13,684 nucleotides of DNA from Rhodospirillales bacterium (GTDB taxonomy: Bacteria; Pseudomonadota; Alphaproteobacteria; UBA9219), in the NCBI GenBank assembly GCA_015654915.1, contig JAATFY010000104.1:1-13684 (forward strand), written 5' to 3'. Shown in pieces: positions 7,310 through 13,620 of this stretch (within the stretch, counting starts at the first letter, position 1; every line of letters starts with the position of its first letter). Under the pieces are notes generated by a model that did no database searches, was not told where the DNA came from, and saw nothing but the letters and a program-made list of their open reading frames with translations. The position numbers were made by a program, and so were the translations under genes.

Positions 7310-8605
7310 TCACTGCTCGACGACTTCGGCCGACTTCGTGGCGTTGCGCACAACGGTCAGTTTCGGTGCGCGGCGGCGCGTGACGGGCGGGGCGGTGGGA
7401 TTTATTTCGACCCGATGGTCGGAATAAAAGCCGTTAAACCTTGTCTGCATGGCGTGGCCATAGGCACCCATCTGGCTGATGGCGATCCAGTCGCCTTCGC
7501 AGATGTCTTCGGGCAGCATGAAAGGCCCGTTCATGACGTCGACCGAGTCGCAGCTCGGGCCGTAGAAACGGAAAGGCTGCAGGTTCTTGCTGCCCTTGCC
7601 GTTGCGGCGGCCGCGCCGGATGATCTGGACCGGATAGAGCCACTTCATCCAGCCGGCGTCGAACAGGCTGCCGTAGGTGCCGTCATTGATGTAAAGATCG
7701 CCGCCGCGGCGCAACTCGACGCGCACGACCAGCGTTCCTGCGGAGGCCACAATGGCGCGGCCGGGTTCCGACCAGACTTCGCAGGTCTTGGGCAGCTTCA
7801 GCTTGGCGAGTTCGCGTTTGATGACGTCGAAATATTCAAGCACCGGCGGCGTTTCCATGCCGGGATAGGAAGCGGGGAAGCCGCCGCCGACATCGAGGAC
7901 GTCCAGCGCAACCCCCGACTTGCGGATAACCTCGCCGGCCAGTTGTATGGCGTGGGCGTAAGATTCAGGCTCGGACGTCTGCGAGCCGACATGGAAGCAG
8001 AGGCCGACTTTATGGGCGACTTTCTCGGCATCGCGCAAAAGCGAAACCGCATCGTCGGGCTGGGCGCCGAATTTTTCCGACAGGTTGAAGGCCGCGTTGG
8101 TCTTGGGCGTCGCCAGCCGCACATGGATGGCGAGGTCGGTGGCGGCCTTGGTTTCCTCGAGGATCTTGTGGAGTTCTTCGAAAGTATCCACCGAGAAGTC
8201 GCGGATGCCGTAGTCGAAATAGGCCATGCTGATCGATTCGCGGCTTTTGACCGGATGCATGAAAGCCGTGCGCGCTTCGGGAAACAGGCGGCGGACCAGT
8301 TGCACTTCCGCCAGCGAGGCGACGTCGAAATGGCGCACACCCGCGGCATAGAGGCGCTGCAGGACGTATGGATCGGGATTGACCTTCACGGCATAGAAAG
8401 CCTTGCCGGGGAAATTTTTGAGGAACAGCGCCGCGTTGGCGTCGAGATTTTCGGGATGCAGGCAATGGACCGGCTGCGCGGGACGTACGTTCTTGACCAT
8501 ATCTTCGACGGTGGCGTAACGCGCGAGGGCGGTTTCCTGGGATTCGATCCCGAGACCGGCTTCGGCCTGAGAACCGGCCAGCGGCAGCGCATCGTTATAA
8601 CTCAT
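7310..8605 (-). CDS. Fold-III PLP decarboxylase D2 (ornithine decarboxylase-like)
   Basis: A 431-residue basic amino acid decarboxylase, first gene of the polyamine cluster. PLP and catalytic landmarks are K74 (FYAVKVNPDP), H205 (FHVGSQT), DVGGGFP (238-244), EPGRA (280-284), NDGTYGS (307-313), C352-D353 (GPSCDSVD) and Y382 (GAYGHAM). The specificity region reads LFDAGWMKW, keeping an acidic Asp (316) where D1 has Glu. Direct conversion of ornithine to putrescine is the most likely reaction, with lysine or arginine as alternatives. The start at ATG 8605 follows AAGGAG with an 8-base gap, and the first residues MSYNDALPL match MGYNEMLPL of D1. The AAGGAG lies inside a 12-bp potential helix, and the gene has a leader of about 430 bases, so expression is probably controlled at the RNA level. 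Family certain; substrate not. Confidence 0.87.
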   Translation of the reverse strand: MSYNDALPLAGSQAEAGLGIESQETALARYATVEDMVKNVRPAQPVHCLHPENLDANAALFLKNFPGKAFYAVKVNPDPYVLQRLYAAGVRHFDVASLAEVQLVRRLFPEARTAFMHPVKSRESISMAYFDYGIRDFSVDTFEELHKILEETKAATDLAIHVRLATPKTNAAFNLSEKFGAQPDDAVSLLRDAEKVAHKVGLCFHVGSQTSEPESYAHAIQLAGEVIRKSGVALDVLDVGGGFPASYPGMETPPVLEYFDVIKRELAKLKLPKTCEVWSEPGRAIVASAGTLVVRVELRRGGDLYINDGTYGSLFDAGWMKWLYPVQIIRRGRRNGKGSKNLQPFRFYGPSCDSVDVMNGPFMLPEDICEGDWIAISQMGAYGHAMQTRFNGFYSDHRVEINPTAPPVTRRRAPKLTVVRNATKSAEVVEQ

Positions 8606-8614
8606 CGGCCCAAC

Positions 8615-8673
8615 TCCTTACCTTCGTTGATAAACGCAGTTTGGGAGCCGGAAGCCGGTGCCGAAGGTAAAGA
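8615..8673 (-). promoter_or_regulatory. Shine-Dalgarno-sequestering helix before D2
   Basis: On the minus strand TCTTTACCTTCG (8673-8662) pairs with CGAAGGTAAGGA (8626-8615) over 12 bp with one G-U pair; nine of these pairs in a row are perfect. The 3' arm contains AAGGA of the D2 ribosome site AAGGAG (8619-8614). When formed, the helix would block initiation at ATG 8605. The pairing is directly visible; the on/off role is inferred. Confidence 0.6.
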
Positions 8674-8809
8674 TGTGACGATGCCACCCCGCATCTGCCT
8701 CAAAAGCAGATTCCGCCACCAAAGGCAGGGGGTAACCGGTCAGGAGAGGGGATGGAACTTGAAGCGCCTGTCGAAAACAGGCTTCTTTTCGCCAACCCGG
8801 CCCTTTCAT
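8618..8809 (-). other. Possible upstream ORF (63 aa) in the D2 leader
   Basis: A 63-codon frame starting MKGPGWRKEACF has GAGG five bases before its ATG at 8809. It stops at TAA 8620-8618, 12 bases before the D2 start and inside the helix that covers the D2 ribosome site. A ribosome finishing this frame would open that helix. However, the frame also runs through RNA hairpins and its composition is not clearly coding, so it may be chance. Confidence 0.28.
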
Positions 8810-9039
8810 CTTTGCCTCAACTAAGGCCGACTTCTTCTGTCAACTGAGCCGGAACTTGAACTTGCGGGGTGGCCCACCCGATAGAAGAAAGACTCTTTGC
8901 TGCATACCACGTTCCCGCTTTTGCCTTTATCGGGGCTCCGGCGGGCGGCAAAGCGTCGTTACATAAACCAGTGGGGAACGAAAAAGGTGGTATACCTTCG
9001 CGTCCTTGGGCCAGTGGCACGTGCGCTTCCGTAAGAGGA

Positions 9040-9067
9040 AATGTAAGGCGAATCTTTTAACATTCAA
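9040..9067 (-). promoter_or_regulatory. Promoter of the polyamine cluster (before D2)
   Basis: Minus strand: TTGAAT (9067-9062), a 16-base spacer and TACATT (9045-9040), in the same arrangement as before D1. The surrounding TATTGAATGTTAAAAGATTCGCC is kept in both copies while flanking bases differ. A further shared TTTTGAC box lies about 40 bases upstream. It probably drives the run of genes from D2 to aguB. Confidence 0.52.
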
Positions 9068-9126
9068 TAAAAAACTTTCCCCCGGCGCATTTTTTTGGCG
9101 CTGTTGTCAAAATAACTCACTTCTCT

Positions 9127-11052
9127 TTACGGGTTCTTCGCGCCGTCTTTCGGCAGGCGGACTTCGTAGATTATGTAGTTGTTCAGGCCGTGAAACGGGA
9201 TCGGCGTGAGCCAGTCCGGCGCTTTGTTTCCCATCAGCCGCTCGATAAAGTGCGGTGCAAAATCGCGCGACGGGCTGTTATCGGTGGAAACCTTCTCGAA
9301 GCCGGCCGGCGGCCGCATATAGATGTTGGGAATCAGGCGGCAGGCGACGACCAGATCGATATGCCGCCGCTCGGCGATGGCTTTGGCCTCGCTGGGATAA
9401 GGCGTCGAAAAGAACCGGGTGGCGTCGATGTTGCCGCTGACATCCATGTGAAAAGGCGCCGAGAGAACCTGATGCGGCGTGCGGAACAGGATTTCAGGGC
9501 CGGTGTTCAGGCTGTTCATGATCAGCCTTGGCCGGTCGCCGTAATAACGGTGGTCGGTCAGGATTTTCTCGAGCGCGTAGGCGTCGCACGGCGCTTCGGC
9601 AAGGCTGCTGCCGATCGGGAAAAGCAGGACGCCGGTGTTGAAAGTGCGCCCGTCGATAAGGCCGGGGACAAAGACCGACGGCAGGGGGCCGACCAGCAGC
9701 AGGAGGCCGATTTCGGCGTAGATTTTCTTGCGGCCTTCCAGTTTTTCGCCGATCCGGACCCAGCCGCGCTGCAGCACAAGGGCAAGAGGGATAATGGTAA
9801 ACATCCCGAGAATGCCGAGAAACCGGCGCTGGTAGAAAAGGGTCAGCAACGTCGCGGCGGCGAGAAGGGCCATGATGAGCCCGAGTCGCCAGCGTTCCTC
9901 GGTTTTGGCGCGGCGGAGGAAATAAATTCCGGCGGCAAGGGCGACGAAAGCCCCACCGAGATAAAGGAAAATAACCGCCAGCGGCCCGTCCGCCGTTATC
10001 AGCGGCATCACTTCGTTGATTTCGTCGCGCACCAGAAGCTGTTCCGCCAGTTCCGGATCCATGCCGCCGTAAGGGCCGGTGACCAGTTCGGGAAAACGAT
10101 GCAGGAACAGATAGCCGGTGAGGCAGGCCAGCACGGCGCCTACAACCCAGCGCACGGGACTCTTGGCGTTGGCGGTTGCAGCGACTCCGGCAAAACCCAC
10201 CGCAATCCCCGCCGTCAGCAGCACATAAACGACCGAGTAGGTCAGGACGTCGGTGACAAACCATTGATCCGGCGGGCGGGTCAGCGTCAGGAAAACGGCG
10301 CTGCCGAGGTAAAGCGCAAGGGCGAAGGCAAGGCCGTTATAAGCCGCCGCGCGGCCCTTGGCGGTCGCCCATATTCCCACCCAGCCCGCGATGATCAGAA
10401 GCCACGGCAGGACTTCCAGCGCCACGGTCAGGGCAAAAGCCAGCATCAGGCCCGCATATAGTCCCCAGCGCGGATTTTCCGGCTCCTTCATCATGCGCAT
10501 GACGAAAATAAGCGTGGCGGCGATCAGGATAATGACGAGGCCGTGATGGTCGACATGGCCGAGCATGAACATATAAAGCATGCTGGTGGCGAACAGGGCG
10601 ATATAGGCCGTCACGCCGGTCCATTTTTGCGGCACGAAGCTTTCCGCCAGCCAGCGCAGCGTGACAAGCAAGCCGCCGAGCAGCAGCAGCGGATAGATGA
10701 TCGACATCAGCAGCGCCGCGCCCTTCAGCCCCAGCCCGAACAGGTGGAACAGAAGGGTCATCGCCGCCATCGGCAGCATGGCGAGGCGGGAGAAATGGAT
10801 CGGCACGCCATCCGGCGGGTTGAGGCGATACTGGATGTTGTCGTACCAGCCCTGTCCCTTGAGCCAGTCGACCAGCTGCGTCAGGTACATGTAATCGTCG
10901 AGATCGGGCAGGTTGCCGCGCAGAATCTGGCTGTGCGGATACACAAGGAAGCACCAGCCGTAATAGAGGACGACCAGCAGCGCGAGCCCGTCGAAAGGCG
11001 GGCGGAAGATCGGTGCGAGGGATTGGAAAAAACCGGAGACTGCTTTTGGCAT
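9127..11052 (-). CDS. Multi-spanning GT-C/STT3-like membrane glycosyltransferase, putative
   Basis: A 641-residue polytopic membrane protein. A first membrane helix (about 22-40) is followed by an outside loop with DLDDYMYL (50-57), WYDNIQYRLNPPDG (69-82) and a cluster of about a dozen hydrophobic segments up to roughly residue 440. The C-terminal 200 residues form a soluble domain. An early acidic D-D motif in the first loop, and VDHHG (167-171) after a later helix, match the general plan of STT3/oligosaccharyltransferase-type GT-C enzymes, which use polyprenyl-linked sugar donors. Substrate is unknown. Start: the frame is open to 11136, but the first 28 residues run towards a palindromic repeat and look non-coding, so ATG 11052 (MPKAVSGFF) is preferred, although no clear ribosome site is visible. 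It is a neighbour of uppP, which recycles the same lipid carrier. Confidence 0.6.
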   Translation of the reverse strand: MPKAVSGFFQSLAPIFRPPFDGLALLVVLYYGWCFLVYPHSQILRGNLPDLDDYMYLTQLVDWLKGQGWYDNIQYRLNPPDGVPIHFSRLAMLPMAAMTLLFHLFGLGLKGAALLMSIIYPLLLLGGLLVTLRWLAESFVPQKWTGVTAYIALFATSMLYMFMLGHVDHHGLVIILIAATLIFVMRMMKEPENPRWGLYAGLMLAFALTVALEVLPWLLIIAGWVGIWATAKGRAAAYNGLAFALALYLGSAVFLTLTRPPDQWFVTDVLTYSVVYVLLTAGIAVGFAGVAATANAKSPVRWVVGAVLACLTGYLFLHRFPELVTGPYGGMDPELAEQLLVRDEINEVMPLITADGPLAVIFLYLGGAFVALAAGIYFLRRAKTEERWRLGLIMALLAAATLLTLFYQRRFLGILGMFTIIPLALVLQRGWVRIGEKLEGRKKIYAEIGLLLLVGPLPSVFVPGLIDGRTFNTGVLLFPIGSSLAEAPCDAYALEKILTDHRYYGDRPRLIMNSLNTGPEILFRTPHQVLSAPFHMDVSGNIDATRFFSTPYPSEAKAIAERRHIDLVVACRLIPNIYMRPPAGFEKVSTDNSPSRDFAPHFIERLMGNKAPDWLTPIPFHGLNNYIIYEVRLPKDGAKNP

Positions 11053-11113
11053 GATGAATCTGTTTGAGCCAAATGCTAGGGTTTTGCAATAGGTAGCGTC
11101 TCTAGAAGTTCTC

Positions 11114-11210
11114 GTCATTCCGGCCAAGCATCGCACAGCGATGCGCGAGCCGGAATCCCGTTTGGTTTCTTTCTAAACAGAAACGGGATGCCCGCTTTCG
11201 CGGGCATGAC
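11114..11210. repeat. Triple-hairpin palindromic repeat, copy 1
   Basis: This element starts GTCATTCC and ends GGGCATGAC. It folds into three successive hairpins: ATTCCGGC...GCCGGAAT (with an inner ATCGC/GCGAT), CCCGTTT...AAACGGG, and ATGCCCGC-tttc-GCGGGCAT. A second copy in the same orientation lies at 12089-12201. The segment CCCGTTTGGTTTCTTTCT and the last hairpin are shared, whereas the first hairpin differs in sequence but not in shape. It sits between two divergent genes, upstream of uppP. Confidence 0.8.
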
Positions 11211-11227
11211 GGAATGGCGAATTATGT

Positions 11228-11233
11228 CATAAT
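11228..11233 (+). promoter_or_regulatory. Possible -10 box of uppP
   Basis: CATAAT lies 29 bases before the uppP start. The -35 position falls in the end of the palindromic repeat (ATGACG, 16 bases upstream) and is weak. If real, the repeat supplies part of the promoter. Confidence 0.3.
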
Positions 11234-11262
11234 CTGGCAATGTGATTCCACAAGGAGCCCTC

Positions 11263-12084
11263 ATGACTTTCCTCCAATCCATCCTCATCGCCGTCCTGCA
11301 AGGCGCCACCGAACTGTTTCCGGTCAGCAGCCTCGGCCACGCCGTGCTGCTGCCGCGCCTGTTCGGCTGGAGCCTTGATCAGAAAGCGCCGGAATTTTTG
11401 CCCTTCATCGTCGTGCTGCATCTCGGCACCGCGGTGGCGTTGCTGATTTATTTCTGGCGCGACTGGTTCGGTTTCCTGATGGGCGTGCTGGGTCGCGGCA
11501 GGAATGTGAAAAGCGAGCGGCGCATTTTCGGCCTTGTCTGTATCGCGACTTTGCCCGCAATTGTGCTCGGCTTCGCGCTGGAACATATCGTGCGCGGCTT
11601 TTTCGGCTCGCCCATTCTGGCCGCCGCGTTCCTGATCGTGAATGGCGGCATTCTGTTTCTTGGCGAGCGCATCAAGCATGCGGGCCGCAAAAATCTCGAT
11701 CAGGTCGGCTGGAAAACGGCGCTGGCGATCGGCGCGTGTCAGGCGCTGGCGCTGATCCCCGGCATCTCGCGCTCCGGCGCCACCATGGTCGGCGGCGTTC
11801 TGGCGGGGTTAACGCATAAAGACTCGGCGCGGTTTTCGTTCCTTTTGGCGACGCCCGTTATTGCCGGCGCGGGCGTCCTTGAAGTGCCGAAGCTTCTGCG
11901 GCTGCCTGCGGGAAGCTTCGATGGCGGCATGATGGCGATTGCGGGGGTCGTGGCGGGCGTCACGGCTTACCTCAGCATCGCCGCGCTGATGCATTATTTC
12001 AAAAAGCATGAGATCGAGGCGCTCAACCCGTTCGCCTATTACTGCTGGGCGCTGGGGGCATGGGGATTAATAACACTCCTCTGA
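11263..12084 (+). CDS. uppP: Undecaprenyl-diphosphatase (BacA family)
   Basis: A 273-residue integral membrane phosphatase that converts undecaprenyl diphosphate to the monophosphate, recycling the lipid carrier for peptidoglycan and surface polysaccharides. The two family signatures are present: the (E/Q)xxxE segment as Q13-GAT-E17 followed by LFPVSSLGH (H26), and PGISRSGAT (166-174, R170). About eight hydrophobic segments fill the rest. TELFPVSSLGHAV differs slightly from the usual TEFLPISSTGH, so it belongs to a divergent branch. Start: ATG 11263 with AAGGAG six bases upstream; a GTG at 11242 in the same frame lacks a ribosome site. The gene stands alone on the plus strand between two repeat copies. 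Call is firm. Confidence 0.93.
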   Translation: MTFLQSILIAVLQGATELFPVSSLGHAVLLPRLFGWSLDQKAPEFLPFIVVLHLGTAVALLIYFWRDWFGFLMGVLGRGRNVKSERRIFGLVCIATLPAIVLGFALEHIVRGFFGSPILAAAFLIVNGGILFLGERIKHAGRKNLDQVGWKTALAIGACQALALIPGISRSGATMVGGVLAGLTHKDSARFSFLLATPVIAGAGVLEVPKLLRLPAGSFDGGMMAIAGVVAGVTAYLSIAALMHYFKKHEIEALNPFAYYCWALGAWGLITLL

Positions 12085-12088
12085 AGTT

Positions 12089-12201
12089 GTCATTCCCGAA
12101 AATTTTCTCTTCGCCGCAGGCGAAAGAAAATTTATCGGGAATCCCGTTTGGTTTCTTTCTTTTTAAACAGGAAGCGGGATGCCCGCTTTCGCGGGCATGA
12201 C
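12089..12201. repeat. Triple-hairpin palindromic repeat, copy 2
   Basis: Same orientation and plan as the copy at 11114-11210. The first hairpin is longer and nearly perfect: ATTCCCGA...ATTTTCT..TTCGCC-gca-GGCGAA..AGAAAAT..TCGGGAAT. Then CCCGTTTGGTTTCTTTCT and a GCCCGC-tttc-GCGGGC hairpin follow, ending in ATGAC. It lies 5 bases after the uppP stop and 12 bases before the end of the convergent dioxygenase gene, so it may act as a two-way terminator. Confidence 0.82.
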
Positions 12202-12212
12202 GAAACGGAAAT

Positions 12213-13100
12213 TTACCGGGCTTTGAACGTCACCACCAGAACGTCGCGGTAAGCGGGCTTCTTGGGATCGAGCGGCGTCACAGCCGTAACGCCGTGAAAA
12301 ACGCGGGCATCGTCGACGAGGGCGGCATCAAACGGATGGGTCAGCGTAAAACTGCCGACTTCTTTTTTGTCCAGATTATGAATGGTCGTCACGCCGCTTT
12401 TTATATTCGCGCGGCGGACCAGCAGCACCAGAACATAGTCGCGCCCGTCGCGGTGCATGCCTTCCGGCGTCGGCTGGCCCTTTTCGCCCGCCTTGGCCTC
12501 GATGCGGAACTGGTGAATTTCGATGTGCCATGATCTGGAGGCAGGAGTCGGGGACTGGGGGTCGAGAAGCGCCGCACTTGTTCCTCCCCCCTTGCGGGGG
12601 AGGTTAGGTGGGGGGTGTATAAAGTCTTTTTGTACCCCTCCCCTAACCCCTCCCGCAGGGGGAGGAGAATTTACTGCGTCATCCGTTAGCTTATCGAATA
12701 ACGTCCGGCAGAAATGCAGGATCGTGGCCATGCTTTGGCCACCGCCGATCTCGGGCAAAATCGGCTCGAACCAGCGCTCGATGCCGCCATGGAGCGGATT
12801 GTAATCCAGCGTCTGGAAATGCGGCTGGTGCTTTTCGCGCGTAAGCGTGTTGCCTTCCGCGCTGTAAACCGCATAGCGGCGTTTCCTGTAACGCCCTTTG
12901 TCGGCCATGTAAGTATCTGTTTCCAGATCACCCCAGCTTGCGGCGAACGCGTCCCAGTCCGCCAGTGAACCGGCCCGTTCCAGTGCCGCGCGCATATCGG
13001 CAGCGGACAAGAAGGCGAAACCGGTACTCCTGATGGCGTGACGAAGACCTTTATCAGACAGCGTTGCGTCTCTAGCCAAGGATGAAGCTGTGTTGCCCAT
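12213..13100 (-). CDS. 2OG-Fe(II) dioxygenase family protein with in-frame insert
   Basis: A 295-residue protein resembling the 2OG-Fe dioxygenase family (PF10014-type, BsmA-like). The iron ligands are readable as H216-x-D218 in GMHRDGRDYV and H269 in RVFHGVTAV. R285 in YRDVLVVTF would bind 2-oxoglutarate. TDTYMADKGRYRKRRYAVYS and HFQTLDYNPLHGGIERWFEPI in the N-terminal half are typical of this family. Its substrate is unknown; some members act on free amino acids. Residues about 145-174 form a Pro/Gly-rich segment (SPPPAGGVRGG ... HPPPNLPRKGGG) encoded by a palindromic repeat at 12581-12669. It breaks the fold between CRTLFDKL and SWHIEIHQFRI without breaking the frame. Start: ATG 13100, with no strong ribosome site. 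The enzyme may still be active if the insert is a surface loop. Confidence 0.75.
   Translation of the reverse strand: MGNTASSLARDATLSDKGLRHAIRSTGFAFLSAADMRAALERAGSLADWDAFAASWGDLETDTYMADKGRYRKRRYAVYSAEGNTLTREKHQPHFQTLDYNPLHGGIERWFEPILPEIGGGQSMATILHFCRTLFDKLTDDAVNSPPPAGGVRGGVQKDFIHPPPNLPRKGGGTSAALLDPQSPTPASRSWHIEIHQFRIEAKAGEKGQPTPEGMHRDGRDYVLVLLVRRANIKSGVTTIHNLDKKEVGSFTLTHPFDAALVDDARVFHGVTAVTPLDPKKPAYRDVLVVTFKAR
12581..12669. repeat. GC-rich palindromic element inserted in the dioxygenase gene
   Basis: Left arm 12582-12618 (CCTCCCCCCTTGCGGGGGAGG then TTAGGTGGGGGGTGTA) is an imperfect inverted copy of right arm 12633-12667 (TACCCCTCCCCTAACCCCTCCC then GCAGGGGGAGG). Each arm also has its own small hairpin. 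It is about 89 bases long and lies wholly inside the coding frame. C-rich/G-rich elements of this look are common between genes in Alphaproteobacteria; here one has become protein-coding. Confidence 0.75.
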
Positions 13101-13157
13101 GACATGATCTTACCAGCCCGACCCCGCGCTGTCATGGCGAAGCGAGACTTAGGATGT

Positions 13158-13517
13158 TTAATACCGTAATTGTGTCAAAAAAGAATGGTCGTCGAATAGG
13201 CTTGCCGGCAAAGGAGTGCAGCCCGGCACATCACCCCACTTGTCTTTTGGGGTGCAAATGATGATTGCCGCCGTCGTGGCGCCTTTGCAAACCGTGACTG
13301 TAGCAGCACCATCTACGTCATTCTGTGTGGCGATGATTGCCGTCTTGAAACAATCCTCGATGCCATAAACGGACTTGTAGAGGGTGCCGCTGCGATCACG
13401 GCCCGTGCCGTAATGGATTTCCGCGTTGCGAATGTCATCTGCCGCTTGCGCCATCTGCGGCGCTGCCGCAAGAAAAAATGCGGCGACAGCGGGTATAAAT
13501 CTCGACTGTATTTTCAT
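13158..13517 (-). CDS. Small secreted protein of unknown function
   Basis: A 119-residue protein with a clear Sec signal peptide: positively charged MKIQSRF, a hydrophobic core AVAAFFLAAA, and a likely signal peptidase I cut after AQA (residue 26). The mature part, about 93 residues, has four cysteines (DCFKT, TVCKGA, IICTP, GCTPLP), enough for two disulfides in the periplasm. No family was recognised. AGAGG lies upstream of ATG 13517 in an AT-rich leader. The gene is separate from its neighbours. Confidence 0.6.
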   Translation of the reverse strand: MKIQSRFIPAVAAFFLAAAPQMAQAADDIRNAEIHYGTGRDRSGTLYKSVYGIEDCFKTAIIATQNDVDGAATVTVCKGATTAAIIICTPKDKWGDVPGCTPLPASLFDDHSFLTQLRY

Positions 13518-13551
13518 TTTATTTCTACCTCTAAAATAAAGACACGAGATA

Positions 13552-13557
13552 ATTATA
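13552..13557 (-). promoter_or_regulatory. Possible -10 box of the small secreted protein gene
   Basis: Minus strand TATAAT, 34 bases before ATG 13517, in an AT-rich stretch (about 13505-13615) that contrasts with the GC-rich surroundings. No good -35 box is seen at 17 bases (CGGAAA there). Confidence 0.35.
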
Positions 13558-13620
13558 ATTATTCATATCAGGTTTTTCCGGAACGTAAAATACCGTATTA
13601 AATATGCTTAATATCCGCGT

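Larger units (their letters stand above)
8606..9033 (-). promoter_or_regulatory. Long structured leader RNA of decarboxylase D2
   Basis: About 430 bases lie between the D2 promoter and its start. The 5' part matches the D1 leader: GCGCACGTGCCACTGG..., GGACG (9005-9001), and a 27-base block at 8980-8954 identical to 2805-2779. Between GGACG and CGTTCC it has its own hairpin (CGAAGGT/ACCTTTTTCG). The 3' part has further hairpins: the palindrome GGGTGGCCCACCC (8867-8879), GAAGCCTGTTTTCGACAGGCGCTTC stems (8761-8785) and ATCTGC-ttttgag-GCAGAT (8693-8711). It ends in a 12-bp stem covering the D2 ribosome site. A long structured leader before an ornithine decarboxylase-type gene in this class recalls the Rfam 'speF' motif, but I could not compare with its consensus. 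Confidence 0.6.

Noticed and set aside
2710..8824. Several long open frames on the plus strand opposite the polyamine genes (for example 2710-3804, 4726-6120, 5858-7114, 7415-8824)
   Set aside because: They mirror well-identified minus-strand enzymes in a GC-rich genome, lack good ribosome sites and have Arg/Ala/Gly/His-rich translations with no family features.
8817..9020. 67-codon GTG-start frame in the D2 leader
   Set aside because: The GTG is absent from the otherwise conserved D1 copy (GTA there), there is no ribosome site, and the frame overlaps conserved RNA stems.
9190..10461. Long plus-strand frame opposite the STT3-like gene
   Set aside because: The translation is a mirror of a hydrophobic membrane protein and is full of Gln/Arg/Asp/Gly; no motif or start signal.
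11053..11136. Longer N-terminus for the STT3-like protein
   Set aside because: The 28 extra residues begin at the edge of the palindromic repeat and look non-coding; MPKAVSGFF precedes the first membrane helix in a normal way.
11242..11262. GTG start for uppP seven codons upstream
   Set aside because: The AAGGAG ribosome site lies between this GTG and the ATG at 11263, so the ATG is favoured.
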